This document shows, piece by piece, positions 26,742 to 34,720 of a DNA stretch of 34,720 nucleotides. Origin of the DNA: Pseudoalteromonas shioyasakiensis (GTDB taxonomy: Bacteria; Pseudomonadota; Gammaproteobacteria; Enterobacterales; Alteromonadaceae); contig NZ_JAKEVM010000035.1 in assembly GCF_022398475.1 (NCBI RefSeq), positions 1-34,720 on the forward strand, given 5' to 3'. How positions within the stretch are numbered: position 1 is the stretch's first letter; each line of letters begins with the position of its first letter. Position numbers and translations under genes: made by a program. The notes below the pieces were generated by a model. It was given only the letters and a program-made list of their open reading frames with translations. It searched no databases and was not told the origin of the DNA.

Positions 26742-26768
26742 CCACACCTCACTTCCTGTGAGGGGCTA
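26702..26768 (+). ncRNA. Structured leader RNA with overlapping stems
   Basis: Stem A pairs CTACTC (26702-26707) with GAGTAG (26736-26741) and encloses hairpin B, CACTaCC (26712-26718) with GGAGTG (26723-26728) over a TTTC loop. Hairpin C pairs TAGCC (26739-26743) with GGCTA (26764-26768), then CCTCAC (26747-26752) with GTGAGG (26758-26763) over TTCCT. Stems A and C share TAG at 26739-26741, so they compete in part. I do not recognise any known riboswitch class in it. Confidence 0.5.
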
Positions 26769-26817
26769 GTTGTGTCTATAACCCACTGCCCTGTCTAAAA
26801 AATTATAACAATTATTC

Positions 26818-26847
26818 AAAACGTCACGGTTTTGCCGTGTGTTTTTT
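26818..26847 (+). terminator. Terminator-like hairpin just before the receptor gene
   Basis: CACGG-TTTTG-CCGTG followed by TG and six T; outer AAAAC/GTTTT pairs can extend it across a small internal loop. It ends 20 bp before the receptor ATG, so it would stop transcription in the leader. That fits attenuation control rather than the end of a gene. Confidence 0.62.
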
Positions 26848-26866
26848 AAGACAAAGGTAAATCAAT

Positions 26867-29794
26867 ATGTTTCGTCAGTTATCAATTGCTGTAGCAATCA
26901 GTGCTGTGCTGTGCCCAGTACAAGCTGTGTATGCTCAAAACGACCAACAATCAGAAAAAATTGAACGAGTAGAAGTAACAGGATCACGAATTAAAGGGGT
27001 TGATTTAGAAGGAACCATCCCGCTTACAGTGCTTGACCAAGATGCAATCAAGCGCTCAGGAGCGAACACTATTCATGAATTATTAAAAGATTTATCCGTT
27101 TTTAAAGGCGGATCCGGTACCTTTTCAACATCTGAAAGTGGTGGTACATCAACCTCAACGCCAGCGGGTCAATCCGCTGCAAGCTTAAGAGGTATGGGTC
27201 CTTCTGCAACATTAACGCTGATTAATGGCCGCCGTGTTGCACCAAGCTCGTTCGCAGCAGGCACTGAAAACTTTGTCGATGTGAACTCAATTCCACTTGC
27301 TGCAATCGAGCGCATTGATATTTTAGCCACTGGCGCATCAGCAATTTATGGGGCTGATGCTGTCGCTGGTGTTATTAACTATATTCTCAAAGATGACTAT
27401 CAAGGAGCTGAAGTAAATACTTCTTACACCAATAGTTTTGACAGTCATGACGAAGCTAAGAAGCAACTTAACTTAGTCTACGGAACCAATATCGGTGAAA
27501 GTAACTTAACGGTATTTGCTGATATTTACGACCGCAATGCCTTTAAAGCGACAGACAGAAGTTATACCGCAACACCTAATCTAGTGAATGGTTACTCATA
27601 TTTACCGAAACTTGAGAACTCACCAAACATTTATTATTACAGCAGCCGAGATGGCAATGAACTACCAGCGCCAAACTGTAAAACAGAGCTTGTCACGACT
27701 GAGTATGGTGAGCAAATTTGTGCTTACTATGCAAACCAAGATGATTACCTAGAAACCCCATTTGAAAGCCTTTCAACTGGCTTTATGTTTAACAGCACCT
27801 TAGGTGATTTAGATTGGCATACCGATTTCTTCTATAGCCAAACTAAATCAAAAGCCTATTCATCACCTGCACCAATCAATCAAATAAACGACGATGATGG
27901 TCCGTATATCATAGAGGATGCGCTATTCATTTATGATAACGCTGATGGCAGTAACGACTTAATGGACCAGCTTTATATTGATCCATTTACCACTCAAGCG
28001 GGTCGAGAAGTGTATGGCTTTGCATTTGATGCACGTTTTAATTCACCGCGTACAGTTGAAGTTGAAACTAAAAACTTTCGCTTAGTCAGTAGCCTAGCTG
28101 GTTACATTGGGGACTGGAGTTGGGAGTCAGGTATAACATTTTCTCGTTCTAAGTCAGAGCAAGAAGCGATTGATGGTATTTACAACCGCTACCAATTTCA
28201 TGCTGCAATCACTGGTGAATTATGCTCCGACGGTTCAACTGCTACATACGATGGAACACAGCTCAATTGTGCGCAAGGTCAGTTAATGCCATTCTACAAC
28301 CCTTTTTTACAGGGTGATGCTAATAATGATGCGGTGCTTGAGCTTGCAAAAGCAAACCCAAGTAGAAATGGTGAGAGTACAGTCTACGGATGGGACTTAA
28401 ACTTTAATGGCGATTTATTTACATTTAATGAGTTACCCATTTATGCTGCATTTGGTATTGAGGCTCGCCGAGAAGAGTTAAAAGATATTCCGTCTTTAGA
28501 CTCACAAGCGCGTGCTGAAAATGGTTATTTAGTCGATGTTTTTGGTTTTGGCTCGAGCTTATCAGAAGCAGACCGTACGCAGTACGCTGCATTTGTAGAG
28601 TTGAATATGCCAGTTACTGAGCAGCTAGAACTGCAAGTTGCTGGGCGTTACGATCATTACGATGACTTTGGTGGAACGTTTAACCCTAAAGTAGGTTTAA
28701 GCTACCGCCCTTCAGATTCTCTAATTATTAGGAGCTCTTGGTCAACGTCGTTTAGAGCACCTTCATTAACTCAAGCTGGCGTAAAATTACGTACCACACA
28801 ATCAAGCTTTGATTGTGGCGCAAATCAGGCTGTTGCAGATTTATACTGTATGGGCGATGGTACAGAAGTCAGTGTTAACAGCCTAGAACTAGGTAATCAA
28901 GCACTCAAAGCCGAAGAGTCTGAAGCGCTCAGTATTGGCTTTGCATGGAGCCCATCTGTAAATACCAATCTCACTGTCGATTATTGGCATTTTGATCATG
29001 AGCAAGTCATCGATACCAATATGACTGCCGTACTAGATAGAGCAATCACGGATGCTTCTCTTCGTCACTGTGGCTTAGTACCACTAGGCCAACAAGGTAT
29101 TTCGTACGAGCAGCAGCTGTGTGAAGTAACCGATAATGCAGGCCTTAATATCGAAAGTGATGGCGCTAATCTTTCAGAGATCCTAACAAACTATATTAGT
29201 GAGTTTAATCCGCGAGAAGATGAGCTATTCCTGCCGCTATTTAGAGACCATGTTATTCCACTGGAAAATACCGGCACACAAACCTTAGCGGGTATCGACT
29301 TTAAGTTCGATCATCGTTTTCTTTTTGCAACAGGCAACTTAACACTCGCTTTCGATGGTACACACTATTTAGAGTTTGAGCGAAACAAACCCGGTTCAGA
29401 TGCAATCGAAAAGTTAATCGGCACTTATCGCTACCCTGAAAATGTAGGCAGATTCTCTATCGATTGGGATGCCGAGAGTTATTACATAAATCTAGGTGCC
29501 AATTATACCAGTAGTTATGAGGATGATATTGAAGGGCTACGTGGCCGTGAAATAGATGAGTTAGAAGAACTTGGCGAGCTTAATGATGAGTTAAAACGCG
29601 ATGTTGATGACTGGCTAGTATGGGATTTATCTGCCGGGTATTTTATCAATGATGCATTATCAATCCGTGCTAGTATCGATAATATCTTCGATAAAGAACC
29701 GCCTAAACTATATGGTTCAAGCCGAGGTTTTGATTCTATAAATCATAATGCTTATGGTAGTCGCTATACGTTAAGTTTGAGTTATCGCTTTTAG
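26867..29794 (+). CDS. TonB-dependent receptor of the beta-aspartyl polymer locus
   Basis: Outer-membrane TonB-dependent transporter, 975 residues. Signal peptide ending VYA|QN (about 1-23), TonB box-like ERVEVTGSRI, plug domain (about 45-175, with GMGPSATLTLINGRRV and GASAIYGADAVAGVINYILK), and a barrel ending YTLSLSYRF. The family includes peptide and oligosaccharide importers besides siderophore ones, and no Fur box is present here. Position opposite a secreted cyanophycinase and upstream of a permease and an isoaspartyl dipeptidase suggests it takes up beta-aspartyl dipeptides or short polymer fragments. AAGG stands nine bases before the ATG, and a terminator-like hairpin precedes it. Confidence 0.92.
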   Translation: MFRQLSIAVAISAVLCPVQAVYAQNDQQSEKIERVEVTGSRIKGVDLEGTIPLTVLDQDAIKRSGANTIHELLKDLSVFKGGSGTFSTSESGGTSTSTPAGQSAASLRGMGPSATLTLINGRRVAPSSFAAGTENFVDVNSIPLAAIERIDILATGASAIYGADAVAGVINYILKDDYQGAEVNTSYTNSFDSHDEAKKQLNLVYGTNIGESNLTVFADIYDRNAFKATDRSYTATPNLVNGYSYLPKLENSPNIYYYSSRDGNELPAPNCKTELVTTEYGEQICAYYANQDDYLETPFESLSTGFMFNSTLGDLDWHTDFFYSQTKSKAYSSPAPINQINDDDGPYIIEDALFIYDNADGSNDLMDQLYIDPFTTQAGREVYGFAFDARFNSPRTVEVETKNFRLVSSLAGYIGDWSWESGITFSRSKSEQEAIDGIYNRYQFHAAITGELCSDGSTATYDGTQLNCAQGQLMPFYNPFLQGDANNDAVLELAKANPSRNGESTVYGWDLNFNGDLFTFNELPIYAAFGIEARREELKDIPSLDSQARAENGYLVDVFGFGSSLSEADRTQYAAFVELNMPVTEQLELQVAGRYDHYDDFGGTFNPKVGLSYRPSDSLIIRSSWSTSFRAPSLTQAGVKLRTTQSSFDCGANQAVADLYCMGDGTEVSVNSLELGNQALKAEESEALSIGFAWSPSVNTNLTVDYWHFDHEQVIDTNMTAVLDRAITDASLRHCGLVPLGQQGISYEQQLCEVTDNAGLNIESDGANLSEILTNYISEFNPREDELFLPLFRDHVIPLENTGTQTLAGIDFKFDHRFLFATGNLTLAFDGTHYLEFERNKPGSDAIEKLIGTYRYPENVGRFSIDWDAESYYINLGANYTSSYEDDIEGLRGREIDELEELGELNDELKRDVDDWLVWDLSAGYFINDALSIRASIDNIFDKEPPKLYGSSRGFDSINHNAYGSRYTLSLSYRF

Positions 29795-29801
29795 CAAGGT
29801 A

Positions 29802-29828
29802 TGGGCGACTTAATAGTCGCCCACACTT
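29802..29828 (+). terminator. Terminator-like hairpin after the receptor gene
   Basis: Perfect 9-bp stem TGGGCGACT / AGTCGCCCA with loop TAAT, followed by CACTTTT, eight bases past the receptor stop. The T run is short, so termination may be partial and leave some readthrough into the permease gene. Confidence 0.68.
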
Positions 29829-29877
29829 TTGAGCTTACGTTATCTTAAACTAACGACTCTCAGTATTATTCTTTCTT

Positions 29878-29900
29878 AGCAAGGGCTACAATACCTTGCT
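29878..29900 (+). repeat. Inverted repeat before the permease gene
   Basis: AGCAAGG-(9 bases)-CCTTGCT, 36 bp upstream of the permease ATG. It could be a second partial terminator, an mRNA processing hairpin or an operator; the sequence does not decide. Confidence 0.4.
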
Positions 29901-29936
29901 TATCTTATAAACGTCGAATGACCTTTAAGTGACTTT

Positions 29937-31346
29937 ATGAAAAACAAACAGTTTGCGATGCCAGATGCGAGCATCATTTTGTTGTGCGTCGCCGTTATCG
30001 CCTATTTTGCCAGCCTATTTATAACCCCTGGTGTGTTTAATGCCGAAAAAGATAGCCATAGCGTTGAATTATCACAATATCAAATAGCCTCAGATCATAC
30101 CCCGCCAGCATTTTTTGCAGAAGGTGGTGAAATTGGCCTCGCTAATGTTTTATTTGAAGGGTTAGTGTCAGGTGATAAGTATGGCGCAGCGATTGGTGTG
30201 ATGGCGTTTATTTTAATCACTGGCGGTGCGTTTGGGATTATCTTAAAAACCGGTGCGATAAATAACGGCATAATGGCACTCATTAATAAAACACAACATA
30301 TTGAGTGGGTATTCATTCCTCTCTTGTTTGTGCTTTTCTCTTTAGGGGGTGCGGTTTTCGGCATGGGTGAAGAAGCCATCGCCTTTTGTATTGTGTTATT
30401 CCCGATTATGAAGCAACTTGGTTATGACGCAAAAGTTACCGTATTAACAACCTATGTTGCTACACAAATTGGCTTTGCCACCTCATGGATGAACCCATTT
30501 AGCATTGCCATAGCTCAGTCTATAGCTGAAATTCCCGTTTTTTCTGGCGCAGGGTTCAGAATGGTTGCTTGGCTTGTTTTTACTTCATTTGGCCTTGTAT
30601 TCACCATTCGCTATGCCAATTCTATCAGAGCAACTAAACAACAATCTAACCAACACAAAGACAGTGCAATAAATTTAGATAACGCAGATAAACTAATCTT
30701 ACTTACTTTTATTGCTGGCATTATTTGGGTTATTTGGGGTGTGATGGCTAGGCAGTATTATATTCCTGAATTATCAGCGCAATTCTTTTGTCTTGGTATT
30801 GCTTGCGCTGTAATCGCCAGCCTATTCAAAAAACAAACTGCCAATCAAAGCGCAAACGCATTTAAACAAGGTGCCCAAGAGCTCTTACCTGCAGCGCTTT
30901 TGGTTGCTTTGGCAAAAGGCGTTATTTTAATACTTGGCGGTAGCGATTTAACGTCGCCTTCAACCCTTAATACCTTGCTGTATTATAGTGCCACCAGCAT
31001 CTCAGTTGTGCCCGATTATATTGCTGCTTGGGGCATGCTATTATTTCAAAGTGTATTTAACTTCTTTGTTTCGTCAGGTTCAGGACAAGCAGCCATAACA
31101 ATGCCGCTAATGTCGCCGCTTGGTGATTTGTTAAATATCTCACGTCAAATTGTGGTGTTGGCATTTCAGTTGGGTGATGGTTTAACGAATATTTTTATTC
31201 CGACTTCTGCTAGCCTTATTGGCTGTTTAGGTATTGTTAAATTAGATTGGAGTGAATGGGCACGTTTTATTTGGCGCTTCACTTTAGCTTTGTTCGGCCT
31301 TGCCAGTGGTTTTATATTTCTCGCACACTTTATTAACTATCAGTAA
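29937..31346 (+). CDS. YfcC-type permease
   Basis: An inner-membrane transporter of the YfcC/DcuC-like (C4-dicarboxylate carrier-like) family, 469 residues with about twelve membrane helices. Family motifs are FGMGEEAIAF (141-150), NPFSIAIAQ, FFVSSGSGQAAITMPLMSPLGDLL and QLGDGLTNIFIPTSA. YfcC proteins are annotated as putative basic amino-acid or peptide-related carriers, but few have been tested. Placed between the receptor and the isoaspartyl dipeptidase, with the next gene 11 bp downstream, it is the obvious candidate for moving beta-Asp-Arg (or Arg) into the cytoplasm. That substrate is inferred from context. Confidence 0.88.
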   Translation: MKNKQFAMPDASIILLCVAVIAYFASLFITPGVFNAEKDSHSVELSQYQIASDHTPPAFFAEGGEIGLANVLFEGLVSGDKYGAAIGVMAFILITGGAFGIILKTGAINNGIMALINKTQHIEWVFIPLLFVLFSLGGAVFGMGEEAIAFCIVLFPIMKQLGYDAKVTVLTTYVATQIGFATSWMNPFSIAIAQSIAEIPVFSGAGFRMVAWLVFTSFGLVFTIRYANSIRATKQQSNQHKDSAINLDNADKLILLTFIAGIIWVIWGVMARQYYIPELSAQFFCLGIACAVIASLFKKQTANQSANAFKQGAQELLPAALLVALAKGVILILGGSDLTSPSTLNTLLYYSATSISVVPDYIAAWGMLLFQSVFNFFVSSGSGQAAITMPLMSPLGDLLNISRQIVVLAFQLGDGLTNIFIPTSASLIGCLGIVKLDWSEWARFIWRFTLALFGLASGFIFLAHFINYQ

Positions 31347-31357
31347 AAGATTTAATT

Positions 31358-32524
31358 ATGTTAACACTTATAAAAGGCGCAGACGTTTTCGCCCCCTCAC
31401 CTTTAGGTATTCAAGATGTTCTGATTGCTGGCACTAAAATAGTTGATATACAGCCTGAAATAACTATCGATACTTATCAGGGGATTACCACGATTGATGG
31501 CACTCATTGTATTTTGGCCCCGGGGTTTGTAGATTCACTCGTTCATATAACTGGCGGAGGCGGCGAAGCTGGCTTTGCAAGTAGAACACCAGAAATGAAC
31601 CTGACTGATGCAACACTGCATGGTACAACAACCGTTATTGCAGCTCTTGGCACTGACTCAAGTAGCCGAACTCATAGTAATTTGATTGCTAAAGCAAAAG
31701 AGCTGAAAGAGCTTGGGCTCAACGTTTTTTGTCATTCGGGCTCATATCATTTACCTGCGAAAACACTGACAGACTCTATCACCAGCGATTTAATGTACAT
31801 AGATGAGTTTATTGGCGTGGGAGAAGTTGCTATATCGGATCATCGTAGCAGCCAACCCACAGTGCAACAGCTGGCAGAGCTTGCCGCTGAGTCAAAAGTA
31901 GCTGGCATGTTAAGTGGTAAAAAAGGCACTGTCAGCATTCATGTTGGCCCTGTTGATACACATTTATCGTTATTGCATGAGGTTGATAAGCTAACCGATA
32001 TTTCGCTAGCACAATTTTACCCAACTCACATGAATCGCAATATTGACTTACTTAATGCTGGGGTAGAGTTTTGTAAAGCCGGTGGCACTATCGACTTTAC
32101 AACAAGTACAACCGAGTATGACCTTGCTCATGGTGAATACTCTGCCGCACACGCACTAGCTTACTGCCTAGAGAATAAAGTCGACCCAACAAAACTAACC
32201 ATGAGCTCAGATGGCCATGCAAGCCTTCCTATTTTTGACAAAAGCTTTAACCTGCTTGGCCTTGAAGTAGGCAAAGAGTCCACATTGCATGGCTCGTTTG
32301 TAGAAGCTGTGCAAAAATACAATGTTTCGATTGAACACGCTTTAATGGCGATTACATCAAACCCTGCACAGATACTGGGTATCAATAAAGGTGTAATTAA
32401 GCAAAATGCAGATGCCGATCTTGTGTTACTTAATAAAACAACGCTTGCGCCAACAGAATGCTGGTCAAAGGGTGTTCATATGATAAGCAAAGGCAAAGCA
32501 CTTGTTAAAGGCGCCTTTGAATAA
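31358..32524 (+). CDS. iadA: Isoaspartyl (beta-aspartyl) dipeptidase, altered metal site
   Basis: A cytoplasmic amidohydrolase of 388 residues, close in layout to E. coli IadA, which splits beta-aspartyl dipeptides. Shared motifs are HITGGGGEAGFASRTPE, AISDHRSSQPT, SIHVG, PTHMNRN and SSDGHAS, and the end GKALVKGAFE. Metal ligands, with E. coli numbers as I recall them: H63 (H70), H195 (H201), H224 (H230) and D285 (D285) are present. The first His of HxH (E. coli H68) is L61 in DSLVH, a CTC codon one base from CAC. The bridging Lys162 position appears to be E156 in GVGEVAISDHRS. It may be a one-metal subfamily, or impaired. Its place after the permease suits splitting imported beta-Asp-Arg. 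Confidence 0.9.
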   Translation: MLTLIKGADVFAPSPLGIQDVLIAGTKIVDIQPEITIDTYQGITTIDGTHCILAPGFVDSLVHITGGGGEAGFASRTPEMNLTDATLHGTTTVIAALGTDSSSRTHSNLIAKAKELKELGLNVFCHSGSYHLPAKTLTDSITSDLMYIDEFIGVGEVAISDHRSSQPTVQQLAELAAESKVAGMLSGKKGTVSIHVGPVDTHLSLLHEVDKLTDISLAQFYPTHMNRNIDLLNAGVEFCKAGGTIDFTTSTTEYDLAHGEYSAAHALAYCLENKVDPTKLTMSSDGHASLPIFDKSFNLLGLEVGKESTLHGSFVEAVQKYNVSIEHALMAITSNPAQILGINKGVIKQNADADLVLLNKTTLAPTECWSKGVHMISKGKALVKGAFE

Positions 32525-32543
32525 GGCCGCAATCGGCGGCCTT
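32523..32543. terminator. Hairpin between convergent iadA and paeA-like genes
   Basis: AAGGCCGC-AATCG-GCGGCCTT, an 8-bp GC-rich stem overlapping the iadA stop codon. T runs are poor on both strands, so it is a moderate terminator candidate for both genes. Confidence 0.6.
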
Positions 32544-32553
32544 AAACACTATG

Positions 32554-33840
32554 CTAAACATGTTCCGAAATGCGAGTAACGAGTAGTTGCTCGACTTTCA
32601 CCCCTTCAACATCAACAACCTCAAACTTATAGCCAGCATAGTTTATAAACTCGGCGCGTTTAGGCAGGCGTTTCATGGTGTAGATCAAAAACCCTGCGAC
32701 TGTTTCGTAATGAGACTGTTCAGGGAACTCTTCAATTTCAAGGACTTTAGCAAGCTCAACCACAGGTGTTAAACCATCGACCAGCCAAGATGAATTATCA
32801 CGTTGAATAATTAACTCTTCACCATGGTGGCTAATTAAGTCGCCCATAAATCCTTTCATTAAATCTTTAACAGTAACAATACCTACCATTAGCGCGTACT
32901 CATTAACCACTACGGCAAACGGCTCTGCCGCTTTTTTGAAAGTATTTAGCGCCTCTGAAAGACTCAATGTTTCTGGCAGATAAAAAATATCTTGGCTTAT
33001 TAATTCATTGTCGATTTCAGCGGTTTGCCCTTTTAGCACCTTGCGTAGGATATCTTTTGATTCAACCGAGCCAATTAATTTATCTAAACTACCATCACAC
33101 ACTAAAAAGTGATTATGAGGGTGCTCAATAATTTTGGTTGCAACTTCTTGAGCATCAGCTTTTACATCAAAATACACAATTTGATCGCGAGGAGTCATCA
33201 CACTCGATAAAAAACGTGCTTCTAAATCAAATACATTGCCAATTAGCTCATATTCTTGTTGCTGTAAGCTGCCGTACTCTGCCCCTGCATCCATCATCGC
33301 AACGATGTCTTCTGTGGTGACAATATCTTCTCGCTCAGCAGGTACTTTAAAAGCGCGTAAAACCAAATTAGTTATACCATTAAAGAAAACAACAAAAGGA
33401 GTGAGCGCAAAGGTCACCCAGCGCATAATGGACACCACGTTTACCGCAACCGCCTCTGGCATAATCATGGCTAACCGTTTAGGTAATAGGTCAGCAAATA
33501 AAATAAACAAAGAGGTAATACTCAAAAACGAAATCAAAAAGCTGATTTGACTCAATAACGGGCCTTGATAAATCATGCCTAAGATTTGTTCTATGTAAGG
33601 AGATAATGCTTGCTCACCAACAATACCACCTAAAATGGCAATTGCGTTCAGGGCAATTTGTATCATGGCAAAAAATGCCCCAGGTTGCTCTTGCAAGCTA
33701 AGCACTGCTTGGGCTTTTTTGTTCCCTTCGTCCACCATCACTCGTAATTTGATCTTACGAGATGCCGCAATCGCTATTTCGCTCATTGCAAACAATGCAC
33801 TGATCAAAATTAAAATCATGATAATGAGTAAATCACTCAT
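32554..33840 (-). CDS. paeA: PaeA/YtfL-like CNNM/CorC-family membrane protein
   Basis: An inner-membrane protein of 428 residues: a DUF21/CNNM transmembrane domain (about 1-180, with SEIAIAASRKIKLR and IQIALNAIAILGGIVG), a CBS pair (about 205-330, MTPRDQIVYFDV and VNEYALMVGIVTVKDLM), and a C-terminal CorC/HlyC domain (about 345-425, GYKFEVVDVEGVKVEQLLVTRI). It reads as a close relative of E. coli YtfL (PaeA), reported to export putrescine and cadaverine. AGGAG lies five to six bases before the ATG. The orthology is from memory, so the polyamine role is likely but not certain. It converges on iadA. Confidence 0.87.
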   Translation of the reverse strand: MSDLLIIMILILISALFAMSEIAIAASRKIKLRVMVDEGNKKAQAVLSLQEQPGAFFAMIQIALNAIAILGGIVGEQALSPYIEQILGMIYQGPLLSQISFLISFLSITSLFILFADLLPKRLAMIMPEAVAVNVVSIMRWVTFALTPFVVFFNGITNLVLRAFKVPAEREDIVTTEDIVAMMDAGAEYGSLQQQEYELIGNVFDLEARFLSSVMTPRDQIVYFDVKADAQEVATKIIEHPHNHFLVCDGSLDKLIGSVESKDILRKVLKGQTAEIDNELISQDIFYLPETLSLSEALNTFKKAAEPFAVVVNEYALMVGIVTVKDLMKGFMGDLISHHGEELIIQRDNSSWLVDGLTPVVELAKVLEIEEFPEQSHYETVAGFLIYTMKRLPKRAEFINYAGYKFEVVDVEGVKVEQLLVTRISEHV

Positions 33841-33861
33841 TGTAGCTCCTAATAATTAAGC

Positions 33862-33881
33862 GCATTCAGAGTGTTGAATGC
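33862..33881. promoter_or_regulatory. Palindrome upstream of the paeA-like gene
   Basis: GCATTCA-GAGTGT-TGAATGC, 7-bp perfect arms, 22 bp before the start codon. A candidate operator or 5' UTR hairpin; no regulator gene is adjacent. Confidence 0.4.
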
Positions 33882-33979
33882 AAACAACTTTTTGCTCGTT
33901 TAGGCTGGCGAGAGTTTGGCGAGAATGGACAAAAAGCAGCTGATTATAGCCACTTTGTAGTAATCAACAAGTGCTATTT

Positions 33980-34672
33980 TTAATCGTTAATAGCAAAGCC
34001 TTTATTTAATTTTTCAAGAGTCACAGGATTGATATTTTTATTGCAGGCAAAGTATAACTGAGGTGTGCCAACGGGCAGTTTAAATATCGGTTTTAAATCT
34101 TCAAGGGTGCTATCATTATTACGTTCATGTTTAAACTGCTCATCACTAAGGATGACTAAATCGATACTTGAGCGTCTGCTTTTCAGTACATCATAAATGT
34201 TGTCAAAACTATCAAGTAAGATCAGCTGATTACGTTCATCAAAGCCGTTTTCTTTTAAGTAAATATGTGAATAGTTATTTTTTAATACAGCAATTCGGTA
34301 TTTCTTAGCTTCGTCTATGCTCGCTATTTTTACTTGCTCAGATTTAAACGAATAGAATGACGCTGAAAAGCCACCAATTTTCGCTACCCAAGTAAACTTA
34401 TCTTCGCGTGCCGGAAGCCTTGCCATAGAAAAGATGCAGGTATTGCTATCACGCAATGCAGCGTTATACGAAATTGACCAAGAATTTACTGACACCTCAT
34501 AATCCACGCCACTTTTATCTAAACCTGATTTAACTTTATCAACTACAGTGCCAGTTAATTCGCCATTTTCATCTAGGTATTGGAAATTAGGGAAATTTTC
34601 GGTCACCACAGTAATTGCTGCAAAACAAGGTTGCAGAAAAAGCAGCAATGACAAGGTGATAATTGAGCGCAT
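33980..34672 (-). CDS. Small periplasmic solute-binding-like protein
   Basis: A periplasmic protein of 230 residues from the extracellular solute-binding family 3 (amino-acid-binding type II fold). Signal peptide MRSIITLSLLLFLQPCFA|A, then a first lobe starting ITVVTENFPNFQYLDENGELTG, a typical family opening, and ACxxARLP-like IFSMARLPAREDKFTWV. It lacks an adjacent ABC permease, so it may act as a sensor, an orphan receptor or a decayed copy. A longer start at TTG 34687 is possible, but the ATG at 34672 begins the signal peptide. No clear Shine-Dalgarno. The window ends 48 bp upstream. Confidence 0.82.
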   Translation of the reverse strand: MRSIITLSLLLFLQPCFAAITVVTENFPNFQYLDENGELTGTVVDKVKSGLDKSGVDYEVSVNSWSISYNAALRDSNTCIFSMARLPAREDKFTWVAKIGGFSASFYSFKSEQVKIASIDEAKKYRIAVLKNNYSHIYLKENGFDERNQLILLDSFDNIYDVLKSRRSSIDLVILSDEQFKHERNNDSTLEDLKPIFKLPVGTPQLYFACNKNINPVTLEKLNKGFAIND

Positions 34673-34720
34673 AATGAGCGATACCAAATAAATTATAATT
34701 ATTTTTTATAATAATATAGC

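Larger units (their letters stand above)
26524..26866. other. Divergent control region of the beta-aspartyl polymer locus
   Basis: A 343-bp region between the cyanophycinase-like gene and the receptor gene. It contains, in plus-strand order, an AT-rich part next to the peptidase, a 24-bp palindrome (26616-26639), a -35-like TTGTCA (26639-26644) with an unclear -10, a 24-codon leader ORF (26667-26741), overlapping hairpins (26702-26768), a terminator-like hairpin (26818-26847), and AAGG (26854-26857) before the receptor ATG. Each is listed separately. Confidence 0.6.

Noticed and set aside
26702..26768. A known riboswitch (guanidine, TPP, cobalamin, cyclic-di-GMP)
   Set aside because: None of the conserved core sequences of these classes that I know is present; only generic stems can be supported.
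26867..29794. The second TonB receptor as a siderophore receptor
   Set aside because: There is no Fur box in its control region and its neighbours are peptide-degrading and peptide-transporting genes; iron uptake is less likely though not excluded.

Overview
The window looks like chromosomal DNA of a marine gammaproteobacterium of the order Alteromonadales, most likely Pseudoalteromonas. The evidence is an AT-rich coding style, two large TonB-dependent receptors, an hmgA-maiA pair, small family proteins typical of that group (VF530, a TIGR02647-like protein), and modular heptamer repeats between genes. This placement is inferred from gene content; there is no rRNA or other phylogenetic marker. 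I found no phage, IS element, CRISPR array or tRNA.

Layout. 1-4180: a secreted S1/P1 nuclease followed 34 bp later by an Oar-like TonB-dependent receptor and a strong terminator. 4181-4640: a convergent intergenic region holding two and a half copies of a modular repeat. 4648-9091: a minus-strand Fur-controlled operon, an unknown periplasmic helical protein then FbpA, FbpB and FbpC, joined by overlapping or nearly touching stop and start codons. 9117-11660: a MarR regulator divergent from hmgA-maiA (tyrosine/homogentisate breakdown). 11663-16500: small conserved proteins, a membrane-anchored dual-specificity phosphatase fused to a diacylglycerol-kinase-like domain, an anti-sigma factor with no sigma gene beside it, and a HupE/UreJ-like membrane protein with an EF-hand-like loop. 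16498-22996: a TetR regulator and a complete RND efflux operon (MFP, pump, OMF) with a large palindrome over its promoter. 23139-24797: a phosphofructokinase with a mixed phosphoryl-donor signature, and a small membrane protein whose start codon lies inside a perfect 15-bp inverted repeat.

24829-32524 is the most interesting region: a secreted cyanophycinase-like peptidase, divergent from a TonB-dependent receptor, a YfcC-type permease and an isoaspartyl dipeptidase (IadA family). Together they form a plausible complete route for an external beta-aspartyl polymer such as cyanophycin: cut it outside the inner membrane, import beta-Asp-Arg dipeptides across both membranes, split them to Asp and Arg in the cytoplasm. 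The divergent control region holds a 24-bp palindrome, a 24-codon leader ORF rich in aromatic residues whose stop codon lies in competing hairpins, and a terminator-like hairpin just before the receptor gene, so receptor expression may be controlled by attenuation. The dipeptidase has Leu where the first His of the HxH metal motif is expected.

32554-34672: a PaeA/YtfL-like CorC-family membrane protein and a small periplasmic solute-binding-like protein close the window.
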